Assembly (NCBI RefSeq): GCF_003116815.1
Contig: NZ_QDKQ01000009.1
Span: 1 to 62,718 of the forward strand
DNA from: Caulobacter endophyticus
Lineage (GTDB): Bacteria; Pseudomonadota; Alphaproteobacteria; Caulobacterales; Caulobacteraceae
Direction of reading: 5' to 3'
Length of the DNA: 62,718 bases
Shown: positions 8,080 through 16,509 of the stretch, piece after piece
Position numbering within the stretch: position 1 is the first letter of the stretch
How the letters are laid out: each line of letters opens with the position of its first letter
The notes under the pieces: model-generated
The model's database searches: none
Told to the model about the DNA's origin: nothing
Seen by the model: the letters and a program-made list of their open reading frames with translations, nothing else
Made by a program: the position numbers and the translations under genes

Positions 8080-9975
8080 ATGAGGCAGTTGTGGACGCAA
8101 GCGGCGGTGATCGCGCTGACGGCTGGAACGCTCGCGGCCTGCGAGACGACCGGCGCGCAGTATCCCACCCGAGCCGACACCGGCGTCAGCCCGCCGATCG
8201 TCCAGGCCCCGCCTGCCGCCCAGACCCCGCCGCCGGCCCAGCCGCCCGAGGATGACGCCCCGCCAGTGACGGCGCCGGTCGCCGCCGGCGCCGTGTCGAG
8301 CCAGCCGCTGTCGCCGGTGCCCTCCGACATTCCGCCGCCGCCCCCGCCGCCGGCCGACAGCCGCCCGATCCCGACGCCTGCGCCGCAGCAGCCCGCCATG
8401 CGCCCGGTCGTGGTGACGGTCACCGGGGGTAAGGTCGTCGACGTCAGCGGCGCTCCTCAGACCTACACCGTCCAGTCGGGCGACGGCCTCGACGCCATCG
8501 GCCGCAAGATGGGCATCTCGCGTGTCGAGCTGGCCAAGCTGAACGACCTGGAAGAACCCTATCGCCTGAAGCCGGGCCAGAAGCTGAAGGGCCCCTCGAC
8601 CAAGGCCAAGGCCTATGTCGTCGAGAGCGGCGACACCCTCAGCGCCATCGCTCGCCGCTTCAGCGTCACGCCGGTGGCCCTGGCCGACGAGAACGACATG
8701 GCCAGCGGCGCCTCGATCCGCGCCGGCCAGAAGATCCGCCTGCCGGAAGGCTACAAGGACAAGGGTCCGTCCAAGACCACGGTGATGCAGCCGGTTCCGG
8801 GCGCCTCGTCCACCCTGGCGGGCGCTGCGCCGTCGCGTCCGACCTCGACCGCCTCGTCCCCGCCCATTGGTTCGCGTCCCGCCGCCCCGCCGCCCTCGCG
8901 CCCGGTCGTCGACGACGAGCCGACCCCGGCCGCGACGACCACCACGACGGTCAGCATCACCGGCAAGGTGATCGAGGTCGCCGGCAAGCCGAAGATCCAC
9001 ACGGTGAAGTCGGGCGACGCCATCGACTCCATCGCCCGCGAGCTGGGCACCACGCGCAAGGACCTGGTCGAGGACAACGACCTGAAGGCTCCGTACGTCA
9101 TCCGTCCGGGCCAGAAGCTCAAAGGTCCGGCCACCACCGACAAGGCCTATGTGGCCGAGAGCGGCGACACCCTGACCGGCATCGCCAAGCGCTTCAACGT
9201 CAGCGTCTCGGCGCTGGCCAAGGAAAACAACCTGCGCACCGGCGCTTCGGTCAAGAAGGGCCAGAAGGTCGTCCTGCCGGACGGCTACAAGGATCGCGGC
9301 CCGATCCGCACCACGGTGACGACGCCCGCGCCGCGCCCCTCGATCCCGGCTCCGACCGCGACCGCCCAGGCGCCGATCGGCGCTTCGCCGGCCCCCGCGC
9401 CGTCGACCAGCGGCCTGCCGTCCAGCCCGCGCCCGTACACGCCGTCGGGTTCGTCTTCCAGCTATCCGCGTCCCAGCGCGCCGGTCTCGGCCCAGCCGAT
9501 CACCCCGCCGCCGGCTCCGTCGCGTCCGATCATCGAAAGCAGCGCCCCGCCGACCGAGGCCGAGATCACGGCCGCCGGCCGCGGCCGCTTCATCTGGCCG
9601 GTGCGCGGCGAGACCATCTCGGACTTCGGCCCCAAGGGCACCGGCCAGCGCAACGACGGTCTCAACATCCGCGCCTCGGCCGGCGCGCCGGTCAAGGCCG
9701 CCGCCTCGGGCGAGGTGGTCTATGCCGGCAACCAGGTGCCGGGCTTCGGCAACCTCGTGCTGGTCAAGCACGCTGACGGCTGGGTCACGGCCTATGCGCA
9801 CCTGGCCGCCACGGACGTGAAGATGCGCCAGCAGGTCGGCCAGGGCGAGCAGCTTGGCACGGTCGGCCAGACCGGCGGCGTCAACGAGCCCCAACTGCAC
9901 TTCGAGGTTCGCTACGCCCCGACCCCGAAGGACAAGGCCAAGCCGATCGATCCGGGCCTGGTGCTGCCGCGCTAA
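8080..9975 (+). CDS. dipM: division factor DipM: lipoprotein with four LysM domains and a degenerate LytM (M23) domain
   Basis: A 631-residue envelope protein. The ATG at 8080 is preceded by 'GGAAAGGAGAGG' and gives a lipoprotein signal ending 'GTLAAC' (Cys21). Four LysM domains occur as two similar pairs at about 127-170, 177-221, 306-349 and 356-400, separated by Pro/Ser-rich linkers. The C-terminal LytM domain (~503-625) lacks family catalytic residues: HxxxD reads N525...N529 and HxH reads Q605-L-H607, while H574 remains. DipM of C. crescentus has this architecture and activates cell-wall hydrolases at the division site rather than cutting glycan itself. The frame is open 24 codons upstream, but that extension would destroy the signal peptide. 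Confidence 0.9.
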   Translation: MRQLWTQAAVIALTAGTLAACETTGAQYPTRADTGVSPPIVQAPPAAQTPPPAQPPEDDAPPVTAPVAAGAVSSQPLSPVPSDIPPPPPPPADSRPIPTPAPQQPAMRPVVVTVTGGKVVDVSGAPQTYTVQSGDGLDAIGRKMGISRVELAKLNDLEEPYRLKPGQKLKGPSTKAKAYVVESGDTLSAIARRFSVTPVALADENDMASGASIRAGQKIRLPEGYKDKGPSKTTVMQPVPGASSTLAGAAPSRPTSTASSPPIGSRPAAPPPSRPVVDDEPTPAATTTTTVSITGKVIEVAGKPKIHTVKSGDAIDSIARELGTTRKDLVEDNDLKAPYVIRPGQKLKGPATTDKAYVAESGDTLTGIAKRFNVSVSALAKENNLRTGASVKKGQKVVLPDGYKDRGPIRTTVTTPAPRPSIPAPTATAQAPIGASPAPAPSTSGLPSSPRPYTPSGSSSSYPRPSAPVSAQPITPPPAPSRPIIESSAPPTEAEITAAGRGRFIWPVRGETISDFGPKGTGQRNDGLNIRASAGAPVKAAASGEVVYAGNQVPGFGNLVLVKHADGWVTAYAHLAATDVKMRQQVGQGEQLGTVGQTGGVNEPQLHFEVRYAPTPKDKAKPIDPGLVLPR

Positions 9976-9997
9976 GGTCGAGGGACATCCCAAACAG

Positions 9998-10036
9998 AAA
10001 CGGCCTCCGGAGCGATCCGGAGGCCGTTTTCGTTTC
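9998..10036. terminator. bidirectional terminator between dipM and sodC
   Basis: CGGCCTCCGGA (10001-10011) pairs perfectly with TCCGGAGGCCG (10016-10026), flanked by A-rich sequence on the left and TTTTCGTTT on the right. It can therefore serve both converging genes. Confidence 0.85.
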
Positions 10037-10062
10037 CGCCCGCCAGGAGGGGCGGGAAGGGG

Positions 10063-10587
10063 CTACTTCACCACCCCGCAGGCGCTGCGAGCGCCGGCGC
10101 CGCCGATCGGCTGGCTGGTGTGGTCGTCGGGGCTGGCGTGGATGACGATGGCCGAACCGTCGGCGTCCAGCAGGGCGGGACGGCCGCCCGCGCCCTTCAG
10201 CGACACCAGGTGCGAGAACACTTCGGTCACGGCCGTGCCGTCGGCGGCGGCGTAGAGGTTGGGCAGGTCGCCGTTGTCGTTGCCGTTCGGGTTCAGCAGG
10301 CCGTGAACCACCGTGGCGGTCGTGTGGACGTGGGCGCCGGCCGACTTGAAGTCGGGCGTGCCGCAGTCGCCCTTTTCGTGGAAGTGCAGGCCGTGCCAGC
10401 CCGGGGTCAGGCCCTTGGCCTCGATCTTCAGCAGCACGCCGTGCGGGGCTTCGGTGATCGTCCCCGTACCGATGGTCTTGCCGTCGGCGCCCTTGATCTC
10501 GGCGGTCGCGACGGCGGGCGCATCGGCGGCGGAGGCCGTGGTGGCGGCCGCGAGGCCGGCGGCGAGGAAAAGGGCGGTCAGACGCAT
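10063..10587 (-). CDS. sodC: periplasmic Cu/Zn superoxide dismutase
   Basis: A 174-residue precursor that dismutates superoxide in the periplasm. The start is the ATG at 10587, with AGGAG seven bases upstream, giving 'MRLTALFLAAGLAAATTASA' as signal peptide; the frame opens ten codons earlier without benefit. Metal-site motifs are 'GLHFHEKGDC' (Cu His pair), 'AGAHVH', 'VVHG' and 'DADGSAIVIHASPDDH'. The usual zinc loop 'HxGDLPN' reads 'DNGDLPN', so one zinc His appears to be Asp. Convergent with dipM across a shared terminator. Confidence 0.93.
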   Translation of the reverse strand: MRLTALFLAAGLAAATTASAADAPAVATAEIKGADGKTIGTGTITEAPHGVLLKIEAKGLTPGWHGLHFHEKGDCGTPDFKSAGAHVHTTATVVHGLLNPNGNDNGDLPNLYAAADGTAVTEVFSHLVSLKGAGGRPALLDADGSAIVIHASPDDHTSQPIGGAGARSACGVVK

Positions 10588-10643
10588 GAACTGCTCCTGC
10601 ATTCGTAAGGGACGCATGGGGCGGCGAAGGTGGCGCCGTCCGT

Positions 10644-10688
10644 GTCAGAATGCTAACTGTTTCCGACTGTTCCGTGTTCGATTCTGAC
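10644..10688. promoter_or_regulatory. inverted repeat and GANTC site upstream of gyrA
   Basis: GTCAGAAT (10644-10651) is repeated inverted as ATTCTGAC (10681-10688) just before the gyrA start at 10703. The right arm overlaps GATTC (10680-10684), a CcrM-type site, and the left arm runs into 'GCTAAC', which resembles the Caulobacter -10 element. This could be an operator or an mRNA stem. Confidence 0.4.
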
Positions 10689-10702
10689 GGCGAAAAATCC
10701 CC

Positions 10703-13459
10703 TTGAACGACGATCAAAACACTCTGCCTCCCGAAGGGCCGCGCGGAGACATCGCCCCGATCAATATCGAGGACGAGCTGCGCCGCTCGTATCTCGATTA
10801 CGCGATGAGCGTCATCGTCAGCCGCGCCCTTCCGGACGCGCGCGACGGCCTCAAGCCGGTGCACCGCCGGGTGCTGTTCTCGATGCACGAGCAGGGCCAG
10901 ACGCCCGAGCGTCCGTACGTCAAGTCGGCCCGCGTCGTCGGTGACGTCATGGGTAAGTATCACCCGCACGGCGACGCCTCGATTTACTTCACCCTGGTGC
11001 GCATGACGCAGTCGTTCTCGATGGGCCTGGTGCTCATCGACGGCCAGGGCAACTTCGGCTCGGTCGACGGCGATATGCCCGCCGCCATGCGATACACCGA
11101 GTGCCGCATGGCGCCGCCGGCCATGTCGCTGCTGGCCGACCTCGACAAGGACACGGTCGACTTCGCCGACAACTACGACGGCAAGGAGCAGGAACCGACC
11201 GTCCTGCCGTCGCGGATCCCCAATCTGCTGGTCAACGGCGCGGGCGGCATCGCCGTCGGCATGGCCACCAACATCCCGCCGCATAACCTGGGCGAAGTCA
11301 TCGACGCCTGCCTGCTGCTGATCGACGAACCCGAGGTCACCACCGACCAACTGCTCGACCTCGTGCCCGGTCCGGACTTCCCGACGGGCGGCGAGATCAT
11401 CGGCCGTTCGCCGCCGCGCAACGCGCTGCTGACCGGCCGCGGCTCGGTCGTCATGCGCGGCGTGGCCAGCGTCGACGAAATCCGCACCGGCCGCGAAGCC
11501 ATCATCATCACCGAGATCCCCTATCAGGTGAACAAGGCCAACCTGGTCGAGCACATCGCCGAGCTGGTCCGCGACAAGAAGATCGAGGGCGTCGCCGATA
11601 TCCGCGACGAGTCCAACCGCGACGGCATGCGCATCGTGGTCGAGCTCAAGCGCGACGCCTCGGGCGAGGTGATCCTCAACCAGCTCTATCGCTTCACGGC
11701 GCTGCAAAGCTCGTTCGGCGTCAACATGCTGGCCCTGAACCGCGGCCGTCCCGAGCAGATGGGCCTGCGCAAGCTCTTGGAAGTGTTCGTCGAGTTCCGC
11801 GAGGAAGTCGTCGTCCGCCGCACCAAGTTCGAGCTAGGCAAGGCCCGCGACCGGGGCCATGTCTTGGTCGGCCTGGCCATCGCGGTGGCCAATATCGACG
11901 AGTTCATCCACATCATCCGCTCGTCCAAGGACCCGGCCGAGGCGCGCGAGCGCCTGGTGGCCAAGGCCTGGCCGATGGGCGACATGCTGCCCCTGGTCGA
12001 GCTGATCGCCGACCCGCGCTCGGTGCTGGAAGACGGCGGTTTCATCCGCCTGACCGACGAGCAGGCCCGCGCCATCCTGGCCCTGACCCTGTCGCGCCTG
12101 ACCGGCCTTGGCCGTGACGAGATCGGCAACGAGGCCGCCCAGCTGGCCGAGGCCATCAAGGGCTATCTCGACCTGCTGTCCGACCGCGCCAACATCATGG
12201 CCGTGGTCCGCGAAGAGCTGGTCGAGGTGAAGGACAGGTTCGCCATCCCGCGCCGCAGCCAGATCGTCGACGGCGACGCCGACGTGGAAGACGAGGACCT
12301 GATCGTCCGCGAGGACATGGTGATCACCGTCACCATGGGCGGCTACGTCAAGCGCACCCCGCTGGCCAACTACCGCACCCAGCACCGGGGCGGCAAAGGC
12401 AAGTCGGGCATGGCCACCAAGGACGAGGACGCCGTCACCCGCGTGTTCTCGGCCTCGACCCACGCGCCGCTGCTGTTCTTCACCTCGGGCGGCAAGGTCT
12501 ACAAGATGAAGGTGTGGCGCCTGCCGCTGGGCGCCGCCAACTCGCGCGGCAAGGCGTTCGTCAACCTGCTGCCGATCGAGCCGGGCGAGACCATCACCTC
12601 GATCCTGACCCTGCCCGAGGACGAGGCCACCTGGGACGGCCTGGACGTGATGTTCGCCACCCGCTCGGGCAGCGTGCGTCGCAACAAGCTGTCCGACTTC
12701 GTCGACGTCCGCCGCAACGGCAAGATCGCCATGAAGCTGGATGAAGGCGACGGCATTGTCGGCGTCGCCGTCTGCAACGGCGACCAGGACGTGCTGCTGA
12801 CCACGGCGGCCGGCCGCTGCATCCGCTTCTCGGTCGACGAGGTGCGGGTGTTCGCCAGCCGTGACTCCACCGGCGTGCGCGGCGTGAAGCTGGCTTCGGG
12901 CGACACCGTCATCTCGATGGCCGTGCTGCGCAGCGTCGACGCCACTCCGGCCGAACGCGCGGCCTACCTCAAGCACCAGCGCGCCCTGCTGCGCGCCGCC
13001 AATGGCGAGGAGGGCGACGAAGCCCCGGCGCCGGAGGAGACCGACGAAGAGGCCGGCGAGGCCAACCTGTCGATCGAGCGCATCGCCGAATTGGGCGCGG
13101 CCGAAGAGATCATCCTGACGATCTCGTCGGAAGGCTACGGCAAGCGCACCAGCGCCTATGATTTCCGCCGCACGGGCCGTGGCGGCCAGGGCCTGGCGGC
13201 CCAGGATCTGTCCAAGCGCGGCGGCAAGCTGGTGGGCTCGTTCCCGGTCGACGAAAGCGACCAAATCCTGCTGGTGACCGACGCTGGTCAGCTGATACGG
13301 TGCCCCGTCTCGCAAATTCGTGTTGCGGCGCGGAATACTCAGGGCGTAACCGTCTTCCGCACGGCGGCGGACGAGCATGTCGTGAGCGTCGAACGTCTGG
13401 CCGAAGCCGGCGGCGACGAAGGGCAGGACGAGGCAAGCGGGGCGGACGAGACCCCGTAA
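10703..13459 (+). CDS. gyrA: DNA gyrase subunit A
   Basis: A 918-residue type IIA topoisomerase subunit that cuts and rejoins DNA to introduce negative supercoils. The start is TTG with no upstream alternative. The catalytic Tyr is Y131 in 'AAMRYTE'. The quinolone region '[16 protein letters not shown]' carries Ala92 and Phe96, equivalent to E. coli Ser83 and Asp87. The wrapping domain has a GyrA box read as 'QHRGGKGK' near residue 557. An acidic insertion ('[21 protein letters not shown]') interrupts the C-terminal blades. coaD follows after 23 bases with no terminator. Confidence 0.97.
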   Translation: MNDDQNTLPPEGPRGDIAPINIEDELRRSYLDYAMSVIVSRALPDARDGLKPVHRRVLFSMHEQGQTPERPYVKSARVVGDVMGKYHPHGDASIYFTLVRMTQSFSMGLVLIDGQGNFGSVDGDMPAAMRYTECRMAPPAMSLLADLDKDTVDFADNYDGKEQEPTVLPSRIPNLLVNGAGGIAVGMATNIPPHNLGEVIDACLLLIDEPEVTTDQLLDLVPGPDFPTGGEIIGRSPPRNALLTGRGSVVMRGVASVDEIRTGREAIIITEIPYQVNKANLVEHIAELVRDKKIEGVADIRDESNRDGMRIVVELKRDASGEVILNQLYRFTALQSSFGVNMLALNRGRPEQMGLRKLLEVFVEFREEVVVRRTKFELGKARDRGHVLVGLAIAVANIDEFIHIIRSSKDPAEARERLVAKAWPMGDMLPLVELIADPRSVLEDGGFIRLTDEQARAILALTLSRLTGLGRDEIGNEAAQLAEAIKGYLDLLSDRANIMAVVREELVEVKDRFAIPRRSQIVDGDADVEDEDLIVREDMVITVTMGGYVKRTPLANYRTQHRGGKGKSGMATKDEDAVTRVFSASTHAPLLFFTSGGKVYKMKVWRLPLGAANSRGKAFVNLLPIEPGETITSILTLPEDEATWDGLDVMFATRSGSVRRNKLSDFVDVRRNGKIAMKLDEGDGIVGVAVCNGDQDVLLTTAAGRCIRFSVDEVRVFASRDSTGVRGVKLASGDTVISMAVLRSVDATPAERAAYLKHQRALLRAANGEEGDEAPAPEETDEEAGEANLSIERIAELGAAEEIILTISSEGYGKRTSAYDFRRTGRGGQGLAAQDLSKRGGKLVGSFPVDESDQILLVTDAGQLIRCPVSQIRVAARNTQGVTVFRTAADEHVVSVERLAEAGGDEGQDEASGADETP

Positions 13460-13482
13460 AGCAAGGAAGCGCAGGGGGTTTC

Positions 13483-13971
13483 ATGCGTATCGGTCTTTAT
13501 CCCGGGACCTTCGATCCGGTCACCAACGGCCACCTCGACATCATCGGTCGGGCGGTCAAGCTGGTCGACAAGCTGGTCATCGGGGTAGCCGTCAATATCG
13601 GCAAGAGCCCCCTGTTCTCGCTCGACGAGCGGGTCGCCATGCTGCAGCGCGAGACGGCTCACCTGAAGGGCGCGGCCATCGAGGTTCGCCCGTTCGACAG
13701 CCTGCTGATCCATTTCGCGCGTGAAGTCGGCGCCCAGATGATCGTCCGCGGCCTGCGGGCCGTGGCCGACTTCGAGTACGAGTTCCAGATGACCGCGATG
13801 AACCAGCAGATGGACCGCGAGATCGAGACGGTCTTCCTGATGGCCGATCCGCGCCACCAGGCCATCGCCTCCAAGCTGGTCAAGGAAATCGCCTCGCTCG
13901 ACGGCGAAGTCGGCAAGTTCGTCAGCCCGGGCGTCGCTACCGACCTGATGGCCAAGATCAAGGCGCGGTGA
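13483..13971 (+). CDS. coaD: phosphopantetheine adenylyltransferase
   Basis: A 162-residue enzyme that adenylates 4'-phosphopantetheine, the penultimate step of coenzyme A synthesis. 'MRIGLYPGTFDPVTNGHLDII' is the classic N-terminus with the T/HxGH nucleotidyl-transferase motif 'TNGH', and 'LRAVADFEYEFQMTAMN' and 'VFLMADPRHQAIASKLVKEIA' are also typical. The start at 13483 was chosen over an open extension into gyrA because it gives family length and N-terminus. Confidence 0.96.
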   Translation: MRIGLYPGTFDPVTNGHLDIIGRAVKLVDKLVIGVAVNIGKSPLFSLDERVAMLQRETAHLKGAAIEVRPFDSLLIHFAREVGAQMIVRGLRAVADFEYEFQMTAMNQQMDREIETVFLMADPRHQAIASKLVKEIASLDGEVGKFVSPGVATDLMAKIKAR

Positions 13972-13976
13972 TTCAG

Positions 13977-14096
13977 AGATCCTCCCCCTGAAGGGGGAGG
14001 TGGCCCACAGGGGCGGAGGGGGAAGCGGCTGCTGACGTGCCGCGATCACTTCCCCCTCAGTCGCTACGCGACAGCTCCCCCGCAGGGGGAGCATCT
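13977..14096. repeat. palindromic intergenic repeat, family B
   Basis: Two modules in opposite orientation: 'CCTCCCCCTGAAGGGGGAGGTGGCC' and, after a spacer, 'CTTCCCCCTCAGTCGCTACGCGAC' running into 'AGCTCCCCCGCAGGGGGAGC'. The same pair of modules recurs at 20030-20163. It fills the gap between coaD and the first cyclophilin gene. Confidence 0.85.
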
Positions 14097-14197
14097 TCCC
14101 GGTCCCATCGCCCACAAGTGGCCGAAATCATCGACGACGCTTGTGGTTCCGCTCCGCCCGTTCTACGCGGGGCGACGAGATCTGTTCGGGGAAATCC

Positions 14198-15031
14198 ATG
14201 AAGTCTGCGTTCCGCGCTCTCGGCGTCGTCGCCCTGGCGCTCGTTTCGGCCTCGACCGCTTCGGCTCAAGTTTCGGAGTGGCGTACGCCCGACCCGGAGA
14301 ACGTCCTTGTCATCGAGACCAACAAGGGCCGCATCGTCGCCGAGCTGGTTCCCGAGGCCGCTCCCGGCCATGTCGAGCGCGTGCGCGAGCTGGCCAAGGC
14401 CGGCTTCTATGACGGCCTGACCTTCTTCCGCGTTATCGATGGCTTCATGGCCCAGACGGGCGACCCGAAGAACGACGGCACAGGCGGTTCGGACAAGCCC
14501 GACATGACGGCCGAGTTCACCTTCCGCCGCCCCGGTTCGGGCGGGGCGTTCGCGCCGGCCGGCAAGGTCGGCTCGCTGGAGACCGGCTTCGTCGGCCCGC
14601 TGGCCGTGACCAGCCAATCGTCGATGCTGGCGGCCATGACCGCCGACGGCAAGGTGCAGGCCTGGGCCAACTTCTGCCCCGGCGTGCTGGGCATGGCCCG
14701 CGCGGGCGACCCCAACAGCGCCAACAGCCAGTTCTTCTTCATGCGCCAGCACTACCCGTCGCTCGAGAAGACCTACACCGGCTTTGGCCGCGTGCTGTCG
14801 GGCCTGGAGGTCGTCCGCGCCATCAAGACCGGCGAGCCGGTGGCCGATCCGCAGGACAAGATGCTGAGCGTCAAGGTGCTGGCCGACATGCCGGCCGACA
14901 AGCGCCCGACCGTGCAGGTGATGGACACCCGCAGCGCCGCCTTCGCCGAAGTCTTCAAGAAGCGGCAGGCCGAGCTTGGCGCCGGCTACAACATCTGCGA
15001 CGTGGAAGTGCCCGTGAAGGTCAGCAAGTAA
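14198..15031 (+). CDS. exported cyclophilin-type peptidyl-prolyl isomerase (first of three)
   Basis: A 277-residue precursor. The ATG at 14198 gives a signal peptide ending 'STASAQ'. The cyclophilin fold is seen in 'GRIVAELVPEAAPGHVERV', 'FFRVIDGFMAQTGDP', 'GVLGMARAGDPNSANSQFF' and 'FGRVLSGLEVVRAI'. An insertion of about 50 residues (around 100-150) sits between the 'GGSDKP' loop and the 'MAR...NSQFF' core, and the C-terminus extends past the usual end to 'YNICDVEVPVKV'. It likely catalyses prolyl isomerisation in periplasmic folding. The next gene is a close paralogue 15 bases downstream. Confidence 0.9.
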   Translation: MKSAFRALGVVALALVSASTASAQVSEWRTPDPENVLVIETNKGRIVAELVPEAAPGHVERVRELAKAGFYDGLTFFRVIDGFMAQTGDPKNDGTGGSDKPDMTAEFTFRRPGSGGAFAPAGKVGSLETGFVGPLAVTSQSSMLAAMTADGKVQAWANFCPGVLGMARAGDPNSANSQFFFMRQHYPSLEKTYTGFGRVLSGLEVVRAIKTGEPVADPQDKMLSVKVLADMPADKRPTVQVMDTRSAAFAEVFKKRQAELGAGYNICDVEVPVKVSK

Positions 15032-15046
15032 GCCGAGGTCGACTGA

Positions 15047-15931
15047 ATGCGCCTGCCGATCGTCTCCGCCGTCGCTCTCCTGGCCGCCGCGGCGGTCGTT
15101 CCGGCGGCGCAAGCCGCGTCCAAGGCCAAGCGGCCCAAGGCCGCCGCGACCGTCGCGGCGCCGGCCGGCCCCAAGGCCTCGGACTGGCGCACGCCTGCGC
15201 CGGACACGGTGATGGTCATCGACAGCACCAAGGGCCGCATCCTCGTCGAGCTGATTCCCGAAGTCGCGCCCGCCCACGTGGCGCGCTTGCAGGAGCTGAC
15301 CCGCGAGGGCGTCTACGACCGGCGCACCTTCTTCCGGGTCATCGACCAGTTCATGGCACAGACCGGCGATCCGGAGGACACCGGGCAGGGGGCTTCGACC
15401 AAGCCCAACCTGAAGGCCGAGTTCACCTTCCGCCGCGACCGGACCCTGCCGCTGGTGGTCGCCGCTTCGCCGGCCGGCTCCGAGGTGGGGCTGCTGAAGT
15501 CGCTGCCCGTGGTCAGCCAGGGCATGAGCTGGAGCGCCATGACCAGCGACAAGAAGGTCGCCGCCTGGGGGACCTATTGCCCGGGCGTGCTGGGCATGGC
15601 CCGCGACGACGCGCCCGACAGCGCCAACAGCCAGTTCTTCCTGATGCGCCAGCCCTATCCTTCGCTGGACAAGCGCTACACCGCCTTTGGCCGGGTGATC
15701 TCCGGCCTGGAGGTCGTACGGGCCATCAAGACCGGCGAGCCGGTGGCCGACCCGCAGGACGAGATGACCAAGGTGCGCCTGCTGGCCGACATCCCGGAAG
15801 CCGAGCGTCCCAAGGTGCGGGTGATCGACCCGAACAGCCCGTGGTTCCGGGGCCAGATCGCCGCCGTACGCCGGGCCAAGGGCGCGGACTTCTCGGTCTG
15901 CGACCTGGACGTGCCCGTCAGCGTTCAGTAG
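15047..15931 (+). CDS. exported cyclophilin-type peptidyl-prolyl isomerase (second of three)
   Basis: A 294-residue precursor with signal peptide ('MRLPIVSAVALLAAAAVVPA', cleavage near AQAA), then a Lys/Ala-rich linker. It shares the insertion, 'EVVRAIKTGEPVADPQD' and the C-terminal 'CDLDVPVSV' with the upstream gene, so the two are tandem duplicates. Core motifs are 'FFRVIDQFMAQTGDP' and 'GVLGMARDDAPDSANSQFF'. In place of the Phe/Trp-rich active-site stretch, 'FLMRQPYPSLDKRYTAFG' is shared by both paralogues. Confidence 0.9.
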   Translation: MRLPIVSAVALLAAAAVVPAAQAASKAKRPKAAATVAAPAGPKASDWRTPAPDTVMVIDSTKGRILVELIPEVAPAHVARLQELTREGVYDRRTFFRVIDQFMAQTGDPEDTGQGASTKPNLKAEFTFRRDRTLPLVVAASPAGSEVGLLKSLPVVSQGMSWSAMTSDKKVAAWGTYCPGVLGMARDDAPDSANSQFFLMRQPYPSLDKRYTAFGRVISGLEVVRAIKTGEPVADPQDEMTKVRLLADIPEAERPKVRVIDPNSPWFRGQIAAVRRAKGADFSVCDLDVPVSVQ

Positions 15932-15988
15932 CCAGTTGCTTCGCGCCGGGCTAAAGAGCGCGCAATATTCCATTCCGAAGGGACGACC

Positions 15989-16456
15989 ATGTCGGCTGAC
16001 CTCGAAAACACCCTGATCCTGACGCTCGAGACCGGTCCGGTCACCATCAAGCTGCGTCCCGACCTGGCGCCGGGCCACGTCGAGCGGATCAAGGAACTGG
16101 TCCGCGAGGGCTTCTACGACGGCGTCGTCTTCCACCGCGTGATCCCGGGCTTCATGGCCCAGGGCGGCGACCCGACCGGCACCGGCCGCGGCGGCTCGTC
16201 CAAGCCCGACCTGAAGGCCGAGTTCTCGGCCGAGCCGCACGTCCGCGGCGTCTGCTCGATGGCCCGCACGCCCGATCCGAACTCGGCCAACAGCCAGTTC
16301 TTCATCGTCTTCGACGACGCCACCTTCCTCGACAAGCAATACACCGTCTGGGGCCAGGTGACCGAAGGCATGGAGAACGTCGACAGCCTGCCCAAGGGCG
16401 AGCCGCCCCGCGCGCCGGGCAAGATCGTCAGCGCCAAGATCGCCGCCGACGCCTAA
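15989..16456 (+). CDS. cytoplasmic cyclophilin-type peptidyl-prolyl isomerase (third of three)
   Basis: A 155-residue minimal cyclophilin without signal peptide. 'FHRVIPGFMAQGGDPTGTG' and 'RGVCSMARTPDPNSANSQFFI' match the compact bacterial class and the catalytic Arg is in 'FHRV'. It lacks the insertion and C-terminal extension of the two upstream genes. 'AAGGGACGACC' before the ATG gives a good ribosome site. A terminator follows immediately, closing the cluster. Confidence 0.94.
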   Translation: MSADLENTLILTLETGPVTIKLRPDLAPGHVERIKELVREGFYDGVVFHRVIPGFMAQGGDPTGTGRGGSSKPDLKAEFSAEPHVRGVCSMARTPDPNSANSQFFIVFDDATFLDKQYTVWGQVTEGMENVDSLPKGEPPRAPGKIVSAKIAADA

Positions 16457-16464
16457 CAGTCCAA

Positions 16465-16502
16465 AAGAGGGCCCCTTCGGAAACGGAAGGGCCCTTTTTC
16501 TT
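16465..16502 (+). terminator. intrinsic terminator after the cyclophilin cluster
   Basis: 'AGAGGGCCCCTTCGG' and 'CGGAAGGGCCCTTTTTCTTT' form a GC-rich stem with a small bulge and a T-run at the 3' side. The convergent minus-strand gene ends at 16510, so it may be shared. Confidence 0.8.
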
Positions 16503-16509
16503 TGGGCGC

